Shown here: positions 1 through 11,184 of the stretch, piece by piece
Numbering within the stretch: the stretch's first letter is position 1
How the letters are laid out: each line of letters begins with the position of its first letter
From: Phoronis australis
Taxonomy: Eukaryota; Phoronida; Phoronidae
Length of the DNA stretch: 64,000 nucleotides
Direction: 5' to 3'
NCBI GenBank assembly: GCA_002633005.1
Contig: NMRA01000669.1
Span: 20,800 to 84,799, forward strand
The notes under the pieces: model-generated
The model's input: only the letters and a program-made list of their open reading frames with translations
Told to the model about the DNA's origin: nothing
Databases searched by the model: none
Translations under genes and position numbers: made by a program

Positions 1-234
1 GTCACACGGTCACTGATCATAGCTACGCTGTGTTTACAAACGAGAGAAAGGACTTGCTTGGTATTATAAAGCAAAAAAATGAAACATGGTTTTCAGTTTG
101 CAAATCACTCCAAATGCACACACTATCCAGCCTCCACAAGACATGCCTGACCACAAGCTATCCCATGAGCCTTCGCGCAGGAAGTAACTCGCACATGCGC
201 AATGCGTAGTTCGTTTACGCTGCAAATCCGCTAT
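1..234. repeat. Truncated copy of a TIR element, inverted relative to 3372-3605
   Basis: Bases 1-234 are the reverse complement of 3605-3372 with few differences. The copy ends at the same terminal motif, read here as GCTGCAAATCCGCTAT. It therefore appears to be the right end of an element that begins left of the window and lies opposite to the copy at 3372-4988. No intact coding region is seen in it. Confidence 0.75.
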
Positions 235-542
235 ACGCTACCCTGCGGTACACCTGCATTTACAAATCCAGGAGGGGATAAAATTGAAAGTACGCCGTCG
301 ACACGAACACTGTATGTTCTTTCGGAGAGATATGAGGTGATTATGTTTAAAAGATTACCAGTAATGCCATAGGATCGAAGTTTGTGAAGTAGAAGGTAGT
401 GAGGGACACAGTCAAATCATTTAGCTCATTGATCAAATGTGAACGAGGAGCAATGTAATCAAACAACAAGCTCCAATCGTTTAAAGGAGAATGCCACCCG
501 ATTTAATTAGTCTTTTTTTGCCATCTTAATCGGTCTATATTA

Positions 543-690
543 GTCGGTGGGCCAGATCTCATAGCGTTCATCCTTGTGAGTACTTTGGGGGGGCAACTTA
601 GTTTTTTCTATGTGGCTAGATAATATACCTATAAATCAAATTCCAAAAGTTCCCACGTCTACACTTGCACATTTTTTTAAAAAAGGTGTT
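543..690. repeat. Left arm of a long inverted-repeat pair (partner 6010-6160)
   Basis: The motif AGTCGGTGGGCC, about 20 less conserved bases, then GTGAGTACTTT and a G-run recurs as its reverse complement at 6112-6160. Similarity continues inward through a segment with AAAAGTTCCCA and TTGCACATTTTT. The pair may be the terminal repeats of an old element of about 5.6 kb, or two separate fragments of one family. No target duplication was recognised. Confidence 0.5.
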
Positions 691-2550
691 TTTGTTGCAC
701 AAAATATTATGCACATTCCTGCCACTTGGTGGCTCTTTTCTATTGAATTGACCAATCAGAGAGCCCGATTGTATTGTTGTGCTTAGTAACGTCAATATGG
801 CTGCTCCCATGGAGTGTGATGCCTGTATAATTCAAGGTTTATCAAACAGCACAAAATTGTGATGCCAGAGCCTAAAGAAGCTTAGGAAAGCTTCCTGACG
901 AAAGCTGATGGACTGTGGAACTCTGTAGATCAGTAGATCAAAAAGAAGAAGAGGTGTCACAAACGTCTGTGCAGAAAAAAGCTGCATGTCCTGCTTTAGC
1001 CTACTCACATTATACTGCTGAGTGCTGTAGACTAGAAGACCAAGTGTCAGACCAAAAAATTGAAAGGACATAGAACGGCATAGCAACGTTTCAAGGCACC
1101 AACAGTAGTACTAAAGCTGAAGTTACTGAAAGTGATACAGATGTTACACAAGATTACCCAAGAAAATCAATTATACTTCCAAAATCTGAAACACCCAATT
1201 AACCTGAATAAGAAAGGAACATTCTGAAACATGAGTGCATCATTTGTTAGCAGGAAAAGTATATTATGGACCATATTTCAAGAAAGAGAAAGAAGTATAG
1301 CTTTGAAAAACAAGTACGTGTTTTTGAAAAGTACATCTTGGTGTTTTCCATGTGTGTTTCAGTATTATCACCAATTGTTTTTTTAACTTGTTTATCCCCT
1401 TGGCTGCTTAGGCCTTAGACAATACCGCTGACCCAGTAGAGACGGTGATCATACCATAGGTACTCCATATGCTGGATGCTTTTCAGCAAATTATGTTCCT
1501 ATAAGTTTAGAAGTACCGCGTAGAGAGATGCCTCTGAGAAGGTCGTTAATGTTTTCATTTGTTCCCAATTTAAACAAATACTTCAGCAATCCTGTTTTTC
1601 GAACACTCCATTGCTCAGTTGCCACATCGACACTGCTTGCGCTAAGGGATAATCATATGGCGTTATACTGTGGGTGTGATTTTAAAGCACTTTAAGTCAA
1701 AAATTTTTGAGAAGGTTAAATGGAGTAGATGGTTGCAAACAACATGCCCAAGTGGCCGTCATCCCGTCGTAGTCCTGGGATAGGGGGAACCTCTTCTCAA
1801 TTTTTGTAAACATTAATTACTTAGGTAGCTGAAATGATAATTAAATTAGAGTGCCTAAATGGCCATCGTCGCCGTCGCAATTTGAGGCGATGGAAGCCAC
1901 TGTCCATTTCGCGGTTTGAGCATCTGATTTAAAAAAATTAAATTTCAATCACTGCACTGGTATATCAGCTGATTTATTTTCAGTTGCATCAACTAATCTA
2001 ATTGTTAGACAATCAACATTTTTAGGCGACAGATTAGACGGCATGTAAATTTGTTAAGCTGGTGGTGGATCAGTTCCTGATAAGTCCGTCTGAAAAAGTT
2101 GCATGCCAACTCTCTCATAGTTGAATGGTAAATTAGTGTTAACAGTTCGGGTTTTTTTCAGTTGGACTTGTTTCGCAAGCAACAGCTCAGTCCAGAGCCC
2201 TGAATATGCAAATGAAATTCAAAGATAAAGACCTAGTGTCTTAGAAGCCAAGTACCACAGATCATCATGCTATAAAAATAGACAACGATTGTGAAGAGTG
2301 ACGAATCCACAGTTTTCAGAGATGTTTTTCTACGGTTTTGTTTGGAGTTCATTGAATCAAAGCTTCTAACACATGGAGATGTCATTTGCCTTTCAAAGCT
2401 AAAGCAAGATTCTGAAGTTGTTTTTTAGAGAGCTGTTGCTCATGAAGTTATTTGGACAGGCAATCTTAAGAAATATTGTTGAAGCTACTCACTGTTGTAG
2501 TTTGTGCCCTACTAAGAGATACAAAAGTGAATTGAGGATAGTGTTCAATA
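691..2550. other. Decayed transposon interior, no intact gene
   Basis: A start-like plus-strand context at 798 (an ATG opening MAAPMECDACIIQG) is followed within a few codons by stops and frameshifts. Because 2752-2949 carries a C-terminal CXC-type cysteine cluster on the same strand, this stretch is probably the body of a degraded transposase-like gene. I cannot follow a continuous frame through it. Confidence 0.3.
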
Positions 2551-2751
2551 ATTCACTTGCTGACTCTAATTAACACAGCCCATTATAACATATTTTCAAT
2601 CAAACGTTTGCCCAAGTCCTGCCCGCCTCCTGAAAAGGACTTAGTGTTTGACCCTTCATTGCCTGCGGGCCAATCACCAGTGTGCGGTGCTGTACCCTCT
2701 CTAATCGACCGTAGCTGGCTCCTTGGCGGTGAAGCTTTGTAGTTAAAATGT

Positions 2752-2949
2752 ATGGCAATGTCCGCATCTCCATTGAGAGTACTAAACGATGAATGCTGCA
2801 AGTGCAAAAAGAACATGTGTGCTGGGAAACTGAGTTTGTGCTACAATGCTGAGCCAAACTATACAAAAATGTGCAGCTGTGACAACTGTAGTAACATCAG
2901 CAACATTGACTGCATAACATCGGATAGTTCTTTGACAAGTCAACCCTAA
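2752..2949 (+). pseudogene. TSO1/CXC-like cysteine-rich domain remnant
   Basis: The 65-codon frame contains a cysteine array near residues 15-47, starting CCKCKKNMC and ending CSCDNCSN. This matches the general CXC (tesmin/TSO1) layout: CxCKKxxC, an LCY/CF step, then CxCxxCxN. In invertebrate genomes such domains often sit at the C-terminus of a widely multiplied transposon protein, relatives of which are visible at 41605-43669. Upstream in-frame sequence is short and interrupted, so this is read as the tail of a dead gene. It could instead be a chance cysteine cluster, but the spacing argues against that. Confidence 0.5.
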
Positions 2950-4420
2950 ATAGACCTCCAACCCCATTATTTCGTTTTTTTGTATTAAAAAGTTAATTTT
3001 ATTTGTTGAATAAGTCATAGAAAGTACATACTTTGATCATTGTCATGTATTTGTCTCATAGTGTTTGATAAACGCTGTGAGAATAATCTATTATTTTCAT
3101 GCAGTCTGTGTCCACATTCACAGAGATCATTCAACTACATGTATATTGTTTTTGTACTATAACGTATTTCTGGTATATTATGCAAACAAGCTGTAGTTTA
3201 CACCATTAGTCAATGTTCTAGTCATTGAGGCACAAATTCTGCCCAGTCTCAAGTGTTTTGTGTTATTTTTGTTGCCAGACAATGCCAGAATAACTTCCTA
3301 GTAACATTCAGACTTAGTTTGCATTTTTGCCACTAGGTGTCTCTTTACATTTTTTAAATTTCATTGTTTACAATAGCGGATTTGCAGCGCAGACGAACTA
3401 CGCATTGCGCATGTGCGAGTTACTTCCTTCGCGAAGGCTCATGGGATAGCTTGTGGTCAGGCATGTCTTGAGCAGGCTGGATAGTGTGTGCAATTGGAGT
3501 GATTTGCAAACCAAAAACCATGTTTCATTTTTTGCTTTATAATACCAAGCAAGTCCTCTCTCTCGTTTGTAAACACAGCGTAGCTATGATCAGTGACCAT
3601 GTGACCGAGAGCACGACTGTCGCCGTGTTCAGTATTGGGGTTATCGGCGTTGATTTCGAAATCTCCTATTTCAGACAAGTTGAGAGTTCTTGGGTTGCTT
3701 AACTTTTGTAGCTTTCGCCGTGGATATGCTAGAGACGTTAATTTTAAGTGGAAACTCCGTCGGAATGTTGTTCTCATAAGTCTTTTTTCCACCAGGAAAA
3801 TGTTCGCTGCACACATGATGGCCCCTAGGCAATTACATCGCACTGGATGCCACAGGCATTCAGGAGCGATAGTACATCCTCACAAAAAGTTACTCATTTC
3901 AAAATACAGCAAATAAAATCAAATGAACCCGGCATACATATAGGAACACGGAGTTATAATTAACACATACCACGACTCTGGATAAAATTTTGTCAGCAAA
4001 ACTTGAACGAATCGATGAAAATCTGTCTCGGTTTGTTCGAGTTTCTCTCAGTCACGGTTACCGGGTGCCATTTGAGGAAGTTACGTGAAATTACGCATGT
4101 TGACGAATAAAAAGTCCAAGGGACACACATCTTACAAGTTTCACCCGATACCTTCTCATGCTATTTTACAAGTGTCGCACGCTAGCGTCACGCGCTTCGC
4201 TCAGTCTCGCGCTAACCTTGCGCCTAACTCACGGGATTCAGTTGACATGTTTTGTGGTTATCGCGCACGCGGTGATAAAATTAACCGCAACCAAAAAAGT
4301 GGAGTTGTAATTCTTCGCCAAAGTCAACTTAATTCTCACAACTAAGCTTCATTAAAGATATGTATAGAAGTAGAAAGGACCAATGATGAAAGTAAGCGTT
4401 TTTTAAATGATAGTTTTAAG

Positions 4421-4517
4421 CACAGGCGTCCTCAGCTTCTGATCGTCCCCAATACACTACACATAATACTACTATATGTAGTGTATTGGGCACGATCAGA
4501 AGCTGAGGACACCTGTG
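4421..4517. mobile_element. 97-bp hairpin MITE with 8-bp target duplication (hAT-like)
   Basis: The element begins CACAGGCGTCCTCAGC and ends with a near-perfect reverse complement, so the whole unit can fold into one hairpin. It is flanked by identical 8-bp copies GTTTTAAG at 4413-4420 and 4518-4525. Eight-base duplications with CA...TG ends are typical of hAT elements. The same arm sequence (GATCAGAAGCTGAGGAC) recurs many times at 13.4-17.7 kb inside the large palindrome. Confidence 0.85.
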
Positions 4518-4759
4518 GTTTTAAGAGCAGATTGTATTTTTGACGAGGTGAAAACTCGAAATCGGTAACCCAAATCCGGTCACGGCCCGTTTAAACTACA
4601 CTGGAGTAACGAAATGAGTACAGAAAGCGAATGGAAGTATTGTAGCCCCTACATGGCCAACCGAGGGGCTACGTGTTGCCTACTAGATGGCCCCGCGTTC
4701 GTTTGAATGCGCTAAATTTCCCCTTACTCCCAGGTCTCCTAATGTTGTTTATCCATTTT

Positions 4760-4879
4760 TCACGAAGTTCTTGGTTTGCAGGGAATACATACAAACTCAA
4801 GATTTTTATCTCTCTTGTTGTTTTTCAAGCAGCCAGGAACACAACAAGTGTATCCGCCGTAAGTTTTCTTCGCGCTCAT
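4760..4879 (-). pseudogene. THAP zinc-finger fragment
   Basis: Reading from a start at 4879, the frame opens MSAKKTYGGYTCCVPGC and continues through an LEFVCIP-type step before stopping. CxxxxC close to the N-terminus followed by a short basic linker is the first half of a THAP (C2CH) domain. The tryptophan and CxxH half is absent. THAP domains of this kind bind transposon ends in P-element and Kolobok families. The surrounding frame is degraded, so this is a relic within the 3372-4988 element. Confidence 0.6.
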
Positions 4880-5087
4880 ACCGCGTATTATGCTTGTTAC
4901 TATGGCCGCTTTCGGAATCCTGACCACAGCACCCACAATGCACCATTTTAACCTAATTTCATTATGGCGTCGCTGCAAATCCGCTATTAATCTACAGTAG
5001 TAAAACATGTAAAGTGAGTGTAATATTGTTCATTATACCACAATATTAGAGGCAAACGGCAGATACAACCGTGTAATAACCCATAAA

Positions 5088-5109
5088 GTTATCTCACTAG
5101 TGAGATAAC
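5088..5109. repeat. Perfect 22-bp palindrome
   Basis: The 22 bases are self-complementary around the central ACTAGT. It directly abuts the tail of the tRNA-like SINE fragment at 5115-5195 and may be part of that insertion or of its target. Confidence 0.6.
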
Positions 5110-5114
5110 GATTT

Positions 5115-5195
5115 GGCGGGAAACCGAGGACGGAGTCGAACCCGGGACCCCGGAATTTGCTGGTCGCCGACTTTACCACTACACCATGCAGCGAC
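5115..5195 (-). repeat. tRNA-derived SINE head (not a functional tRNA)
   Basis: On the minus strand the segment carries an A-box-like TGGTGTAGTGGT and a B-box-like GGGTTCGACTCC at tRNA-like spacing, so it contains an internal RNA polymerase III promoter. No good acceptor stem can be paired and there is no clean anticodon arm. It is therefore read as the head of a tRNA-derived SINE or a tRNA pseudogene. Confidence 0.6.
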
Positions 5196-5219
5196 TGACG
5201 TCATCAAGAGTAAAAATAG

Positions 5220-5745
5220 AATACTTAAATGAGCACGCGCAATGATCCTAAGTTCAACAAACCGCATTGTACTGTACTTATACGCTACGAAGAATGAGAC
5301 ACATAATTTCCATAAAAATGATATCTTAATTCAGTGAAATTTTTCACTCATGTCCTCTTACTTGTAAATTACCGATCTCCAGTTTGAATGCGGGTATCGT
5401 GTCGTCAGGATCTTTGACTTGAGAATTATATTCAGTTACCAGTGGTAAACTACTTTAGCAGACGATAATTTCCCGGTCGAAGCTTAGCGTGAAAAAAACG
5501 TATTTAAGCTATAATAGTTGGTAAACCTTAATTTATAAATTCAATTTATTTCTATTATATTTAAGTTTTCAATTGGTTTTGAGTAAAAGCATTATTTGAC
5601 AAAAATAGCCCGGCTTTTCTTAAAAGGTCACGACCTCCAACCCCGGGCCTCTGATAAAGAAAGTAGTTACAAAGCCGTGGAGAGTCAGAAAAGGTAAATC
5701 GATTCATTGCAATGTTTCTCGTTTAGTATGTGGTATAAATAGATT
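5220..5745. other. No gene seen
   Basis: AT-rich sequence with no ORF of note, no TIR and no recognisable RNA gene. The tail (5600-5700) contains a short C/G-rich patch, CCCCGGGCC, that could not be assigned. Confidence 0.4.
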
Positions 5746-5895
5746 ATTACATGTTCTCAGCCGTTATCCCCCTTATCTAGAGCCCTCGTGGATTTTGGAG
5801 AATTATCACCCTCGGGGCTCTCGCCCCTCGGGCGATAATTCTCCAAAATCCACTCGGGCTCTAGATAACGGGGGATAACGACTTCGCCATGTAAT
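5746..5895. mobile_element. 150-bp hairpin (foldback) MITE
   Basis: Both ends read ATTACATG and CATGTAAT. The interior is almost fully self-complementary: GAGAATTATC, CCTCGGGGC, then GCCCCTCGGG and GATAATTCTC, with a loop of only a few bases. A compact hairpin with TA-rich edges is typical of MITEs. The superfamily is unknown because no unambiguous target duplication can be separated from the arms. Confidence 0.7.
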
Positions 5896-6009
5896 AATCA
5901 AAATATACAATGGGACTGATGGGACCATATTACTTATTTGACAAAAAAGTCACCAAAACTGTTGTTTTACAAATATGAGTTTACTAAGCTCTTTGGTGAT
6001 TATTAGGTT

Positions 6010-6160
6010 ACTTCAAACTCAAATTTCTCAAAAATGTGCAAATTTATATTTGGGAACTTTTTAGATTTTAAAAACACTCTAATAAATGAATTAAAAAACA
6101 CCAAAATAAATTGCCCCCCTAAAGTACTCACAAAAACCATTTTCTAGAGGCCCACCGACT
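6010..6160. repeat. Right arm of the inverted-repeat pair starting at 543
   Basis: Reverse-complement partner of 543-690: AAAGTACTCAC then GGCCCACCGACT. Similarity covers about 150 bases with several indels, so the pair is old. Confidence 0.5.
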
Positions 6161-6508
6161 ATTTCCACATTGCCTCGCATACGGTCGACCTTATCTTGCC
6201 AAGAGGTGTCGCGTTAACCTGTGAGGAATTTGAGAAACGACGCTAGCAACGTCAGTGGTTCATATGCAGAGTGAATGCCACTATATGATGCGGTGCATCG
6301 TTCCCGCTTGTCCGAACTAAGTAGCTGCGAGGGAATCGGGTACATGTATATTGTTTTATTAACTTCCTCGAGAGTCCGAAATGCTTAGGAAGTGGCTCAT
6401 GGTAGTGAAGAATGAAATGTACGCTGTAAAAAGCAAGTATGAGGCCGTGAAACATCTCCGTGTCTGTGGCCTGCAGACGTCGACAGTGCCTGACGAATGC
6501 CGGCTTAC

Positions 6509-6653
6509 CAAATAACTCCATACGTTCCGTTGTCTGAGCTTGTTCACGGCGCCTCTCTAGTATTTCTTCATTGCTGTATTCCTGTTCGAATTGATAGCCT
6601 GTAAAACTTAACGATCCACCTGCGAAGTCGGGACTGATGAGCTCTAGCTCGTC
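6509..6653 (-). CDS. Exon-like piece: FEPEY-type N-terminal segment of a P2RX7_C-like protein
   Basis: On the minus strand 48 codons read without a stop between a possible acceptor (CGACTTAG at 6654) and a good donor (G|GTAAGCC, intron from 6508). The peptide contains GYQFEQEYSNEEILERR followed by acidic and Gln-rich residues. It resembles the segment GYMFEPEYNEAEYTQAQ of the ORF at 34631-34942, which leads into a P2RX7_C-like zinc-binding motif. No following exon with the WCxC motif was found downstream to 6010. The nearest upstream ATG is out of frame, so this may be an internal exon of a host or transposon gene, or a relic. Confidence 0.45.
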
Positions 6654-7020
6654 CTAAGTCGGGATTGCGAGTTGCCATGTTGGCGTTTATCACTGAGCGT
6701 TCTGTTTCAAAATGAATTATTCTCACCGTAACCAATACTTATATAAAATTGAAACAAAGTCTGTCTCATTAGATGCAGTTTGTAATGCCTTTGGAGTGTT
6801 CGTGATTGCAAATGATTTGAGAAGCCAGCAATGAATAAATCACTGCGTTACCGGCTTTAGGTGCAATAAAACTAATTGACGAGACACCTAGGCTGTGTGA
6901 GCTTATGCTAATTTAGTGTTTGCTGGCAGAAACTGTTGTAAAACAACTCGATTTCAATCCCACGGCCGCGTGTTAAGGGAATATTTATTCACATTTACAT
7001 TACTCAAATAATGATTTTCA

Positions 7021-7088
7021 ATGTACAACTTCTGCCCTGACGGTGCCGCTGTGGCCAAAGCGGAACCTGAATTCGCGGCCCCCGACGA
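7021..7088 (+). CDS. Possible short first coding exon
   Basis: An ATG opens 22 codons (MYNFCPDGAAVAKAEPEF and onward) that are much more GC-rich than the flanks. The piece ends in a consensus donor, GA|GTAAGTAG, at 7089; read through, it stops at 7090-7092. No acceptor upstream and no continuing exon could be identified within the window. It is not recognised as a family. It may be a host first exon; chance is also possible at this length. Confidence 0.3.
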
Positions 7089-7239
7089 GTAAGTAGATTT
7101 GCAGTTTCGTGGCTAATTCACCAATATAACCAGGTGCACATTACTTTGGCTCACTAGTATAGTATTTTCTTGACTGAAAGTTTAGTTTCCTCTGAACTTT
7201 CCTCTGGGTCTTTTATGTTCGTCATGATGTCTAATCAGT

Positions 7240-7322
7240 TTCCGAGCCACTGCCGGGGATAGAGTCAATCCCGGGCCGGCCGCGACGGGCCTATCGGGCT
7301 CCGAGCCACTGGCCATGCAGGC
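7240..7322 (-). repeat. Degenerate tRNA-like SINE fragment
   Basis: On the minus strand there is an A-box-like TGGCCAGTGGCT and a B-box-like GGGATTGACTC about 45 bases downstream. The 12-mer TCCGAGCCACTG occurs at both edges (7241 and 7300). Stems do not pair well, so a functional tRNA is excluded. Confidence 0.35.
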
Positions 7323-8349
7323 TAACAAGCGTTTTGTGTTTAGAACTCAAAATATCACAAGTCTAAACAACACAGATCTAGGTTCTCCTGTCTGTATCTC
7401 ACGGAAAATACTTCGAAATTATCTCCGAACAGACCCCAAACTCCTGCTACGGACTTTATTGGCCTGCCGAACTTTGTAGGCTACGGTGTGTCCAATTACC
7501 AATAAATCCGTAAGAGCGAAGTAAAACATCACGTTTTTATAAGAACTGGGTGTATTTTAAGGGTTTATATCGAAGTTTGACGATTTATTGGTGTTAAACG
7601 ATGACTACAAGCGATAAGCTGACACCAGTAACCCGTGTTGTGAACTGCTGAACTGACTGCGTGTGAAACCGATGACGTCATTGGATAATTTCAAACCCTC
7701 CGTCTGCCGTCAGGTGTCAGGTAACGCAACCGTACATGTACGTGTCGTTATGGAGTAGAACTACTCGATCTAAATTGATACAAATTAGGTTGTTTTGGGT
7801 GGCATGCTACTTTAATGAGTGAGACATTTGTTACTCAATAAAATCGAATTCTTCGTTCTTGTTAGTATCACAAAAACCCAATATTCTTCAAAACAGAGGA
7901 TATTATCATTCATATGAACTGTTAAACTGAAATCAAGATATGTCCAATATCCGACAGAATCACACTCGATTAAACTTGGTGAACAAGCCTATTGTGTAAC
8001 TTCTCTGGTTAAGTGAGTCAGAGCTTACGGCCACGCAAAGGAATAAGCAGGTGACTGTGATCGTTTTAACGATCACATATGTCTCTGTTGGCTCTAGTCT
8101 CACGGAGCGGATGTTGGCATAACGGAAAGGGTAAGCCCATTTACCCTCCCTCAATTGAAAGAGGTCGTTTAAATATTTCGACGACATGTCAAATAAAGTT
8201 TTATGTGAGCTTCTAATGTCATAGACCGTCCAGGACACGTAATTGTAATGAAGTGAGTTTAGCGGTAGTAATTCCTCATAAGAGCTTGTGTAGTCGCTAT
8301 AGTTTTTCTGTATTTTGTATTTCTTTTAAGTATTAGCAATGCCATGCAT
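7323..8349. other. No gene seen
   Basis: Only short unassigned ORFs, the longest 92 codons on the minus strand at 7960-8238 with no recognisable motif. The sequence seems unique within the window. Confidence 0.4.
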
Positions 8350-9153
8350 AGGCGGATTTAGGGGGCTTGCCCCCCCCCCCTTGGTTGCCGCAGATCCAAT
8401 TTCAAGTGTGAAATTCGGAACACGGCGCAATCGTAACGGGAACTACGGCTAAGTATACAGTAGGCTCCGCTGCGATATCCCAGACGCCACCGGCAGTGGC
8501 GCTGCGCACTACGACTTCGTTTTCGTCGTCTGCTTCACTGTGCAATGAAGACAATTACTTCATTTTTTAAAGAAAATGGAATCTGAGTGACGAGAAAAAA
8601 CAGAAGATGTTGGTAAGATGTGAATGTTAATCGAAGCCTTAGTGAATCACTCAGAAACTGATAAATTCTCTCTTTGTCAAACCTTAACGATTTTCAAAGC
8701 AATCGCATCATTCATTAATGCCAGCACAAAAAAACTGATTTGGTCTTCTGGGCATCTTTAAAATATAACAAATTTGTTACGAACTGAGTGCACAAAATAT
8801 AAAAAGTGTAACAACCATTACAAAAAGAAGTAGGTTTCGCGCGCAAACGCTGCTGACCATAAACAAGTAAGAAACTACGTGTGAAGTTGTGGTGGTGCAG
8901 TGGTAAAGCACGTGCGCTCTATCCGCCAGGTCGTGAGTTCGAGTGTGTGTTGATTGCAGTTTTTCGAGTTTGACACGTTCTCCGTGTTTTTTTAGATAAT
9001 ACTTCAGGAATCAAGGAAAATGCTTGATTTTTAGAGGAAAAACAGAAAAATTTTCCTCCCCCAATCCGGGGCTATGCGCATCTAAAATCGTGCTTTGAGC
9101 AAATGTTTACAGAAAAAAAGGTTGGCCCCCCTTGTGATATCCTAGATCCGCAA
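8350..9153. mobile_element. Non-autonomous TIR element with GCGGATYTAGG ends
   Basis: The left end reads GCGGATTTAGGGGG and the right end is the reverse complement of GCGGATCTAGG at 9141-9151; both are followed inward by G/C runs. The interior has no long ORF but contains a tRNA-like promoter segment at 8888-8950. Such ends are common on hAT-type non-autonomous elements, but no 8-bp duplication could be confirmed. Confidence 0.55.
8888..8950 (+). repeat. tRNA-like Pol III promoter segment
   Basis: Contains TGGTGCAGTGG (A-box-like) and TGAGTTCGAGTGT (B-box-like) at tRNA spacing. The acceptor ends do not pair. It is probably a SINE inserted in, or part of, the TIR element around it. Confidence 0.5.
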
Positions 9154-9177
9154 CTGAATCATTGCACTTAAAGTAAT

Positions 9178-10884
9178 TCCCATAACCAAGCCTCAAATGC
9201 TAAACCGATCAGCGCCATCTGGAGGCTTGGGGACGAAGCTGAAAAGGTCACATCAGGGTCAATTGTGTGTAAACACACAGCAAAACTGCCAATCGATGCT
9301 CATGAGACTTTTTTGTAACAGATTGTGAAGTAGTTTTAGGAATCTTAAATTGGTAAAGAAATAGACTTTTGGGAAGAAATGGAATGAATAAAATGTCGCT
9401 TATGAAAAATTAAATTTAGCTTGTTAAATGCATTTATCGTCATTATTTTGACACTCGTCTCTTTATTTTGATACTAGTCCTTAGGGTTTATTTTGCATTA
9501 CTCATCTCTATTTACAGCCTCAAGGGCCTGCTTTTGTATTCATACATTTCTCTACGCCACTCCTGATTGGTCGCCCATATATCCTTTGTTCAGTTCAACG
9601 TGGTCTCTCATTCAGCCACCTACCTTGTCGTCTACAAGACCTACGTTCGTTCTCTTCATTTTTTCCCCACCCCCCATCCAGGGTGTCGGTTCCAATTTCT
9701 CTTTGCTCATATACATTTCCTGTTAGGTTTTTTCAAGTTTTGTGTTCATGTTCTGTACTTTTCCATTAAGCCCTTCAGGCAGTTCTTTGTTTTGCGTTTT
9801 GTTCATGCCCATCTTGCAGAGTCTTAGTTAGTTTTATCTATTTACGTCATAATAAATGACAGTATTCCCAATCCTCCTCTTGTTTTACTCTGCAACACAG
9901 CTCGTGGCGTATCCCGGGCAATAATATTACTATAAAAGTTATTACAAGAAACTGAATACCTACAACTGTCTGTAATACTTGTGTTGACAAAGGATGTAAC
10001 ATTTATATATCTTGCAGATTATGCATTTCAAACAAGTTTCATGTTGGAATGGTATTCAATGTCTAGGTAATTTGTATTATGGGTAACTACACTTGAAAAT
10101 GTATAGTGGAGTCTGTTAGTTTGTACTCCAAGATACTAAGCAGGCGTTGTTTTACTTCAAGGACTGCTATCAACGAGTACGGTAATGCTAATGCAAGCTT
10201 TGTACTGTACTAAAAGAGACAGGCACCAGGTTAGGAAACGCTGGTGACAGGGAGGGAGGACAAAGACTGTGTGAAGCTGCCAAAGTTGCCACCCAGTCCA
10301 CTAACAAGCCTGAGACACTTTTGTAAAAAACAATTAGTTGCTTAGTTATTATGTAGATAATTTGTCATTTTTGTAAGTATTTTACCTTAGCACGTTTCAT
10401 ATTAATAAATGTATTAAAGAACAAGAGCTTTTTCGTCTTGTAAGTCACAAATGCACATGCAATTGGATTGAAATTACTACAAAAGCGCACAGTTGTAGGA
10501 GTTATAAACCTGAAGCATTGAAAAAAAACCTGTTTCGTTCTATCCACAAACAGTACTATTCCTGCATTGGGCCTGTAAAGACAACATTAATGGTCCAATA
10601 CTGGCACTGTACTGCACTTTCGCCAAAGTAATTATTATACTGGCTTAGCATTAGCCCATTAATGGCCCCGTACAGGTCCAACACACTCTGTCAATACTGG
10701 CGCTTTATAGGACCGAAACCGGTTTTGATGTATTGGCCCAGTAATAGCCTGGTACTGGCCCTTTAATGGCCCGATATCGCAATCTCATGTAACCAGCGGT
10801 TGTGGAAAATGTTATTGCGCCAGTACTGGCCTATATCACTGGGCCAATACAAAAGACAGTACAAGACCAGTATTGTTTACTGGG
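9178..10884 (+). mobile_element. Copy A of the CCCAGTAAACATG foldback family (3' part)
   Basis: The segment aligns in the same orientation with 19262-20278 and inverted with 12059-12918. It ends with the family terminus GTTTACTGGG at 10875-10884. The end half (10560-10870) is dense in palindromic GGCCAGTACTGGCC-type motifs, as in the other copies. Compared with them it carries about 500 extra bases around 9410-9920. The opposite terminus is missing. Confidence 0.65.
9422..9920 (+). mobile_element. Insertion of about 500 bp in copy A, possible solo LTR
   Basis: The block is absent from the paralogous copy near 19.5 kb. It starts TGTTAAATGC and ends CCCGGGCA, giving TG...CA ends, and has an AATAAA at about 9851 in its last part. 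Flanking 5-mers (TAGCT and ATAAT) do not match, so the solo LTR reading is weak. Exact borders could lie a few bases further out. Confidence 0.3.
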
Positions 10885-11068
10885 TAGAATTAACATATGG
10901 AATACAAATAGGGGATGCACAAAATGTTCATAAACACTTCTATGAATAGAAAATATTACTAATACCCTTCGCTAGGAAAGTGGTAGCAAACGACAACAGA
11001 AAATTATGTAACACGATGAATAAACTAAAACAAAGCCCACACACATTCTGCGACAGTCGCTAAGTCAG

Positions 11069-11184
11069 TTATGTCTCATCTGTGTTCTTCTTCTCGTCAC
11101 GAGGGTCAGTCTCTTTCGCCTTTGCCGCTACATACCAAGCGACGCCTATCCCCGCTGGTACTGCAAAAAAAATTCCCCCTGGTA
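11069..11184 (-). CDS. Terminal exon of small membrane-protein gene, copy 1
   Basis: Minus-strand exon with a good acceptor (polypyrimidine then CAG at 11185-11187) and a stop TAA at 11069-11071. After two bases completing a split codon it encodes 37 residues: a hydrophobic run, GIFFAVPAGIGVAWYVAA, then a charged tail (KAKETDPRDE and onward). Phase matches the donor of the exon at 21260-21320, giving 58 residues in all. A homologous exon and its flanking intron sequence (AAACGYGTTTGAACCA) occur at 46648-46754, and this paralogy is the main evidence that it is real. No known family is recognised. Confidence 0.65.

Larger units (their letters stand above)
3372..4988. mobile_element. TIR DNA element of about 1.6 kb carrying a THAP fragment
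   Basis: The left end reads AATAGCGGATTTGCAGCG and the right end is its reverse complement at 4971-4988. The first 234 bases are shared, inverted, with 1-234, which defines the same terminus twice. A broken THAP domain lies near the right end on the minus strand, as expected for P-like or Kolobok-like elements. No clear target-site duplication was found, so the superfamily is left open. The ORF at 3457-3843 (minus, 128 codons) lies inside and resembles no family I recognise. Confidence 0.6.

Noticed and set aside
5115-5195. Functional tRNA gene on the minus strand
   Set aside because: A and B boxes are present but the acceptor and anticodon stems do not pair; it fits a SINE head better.
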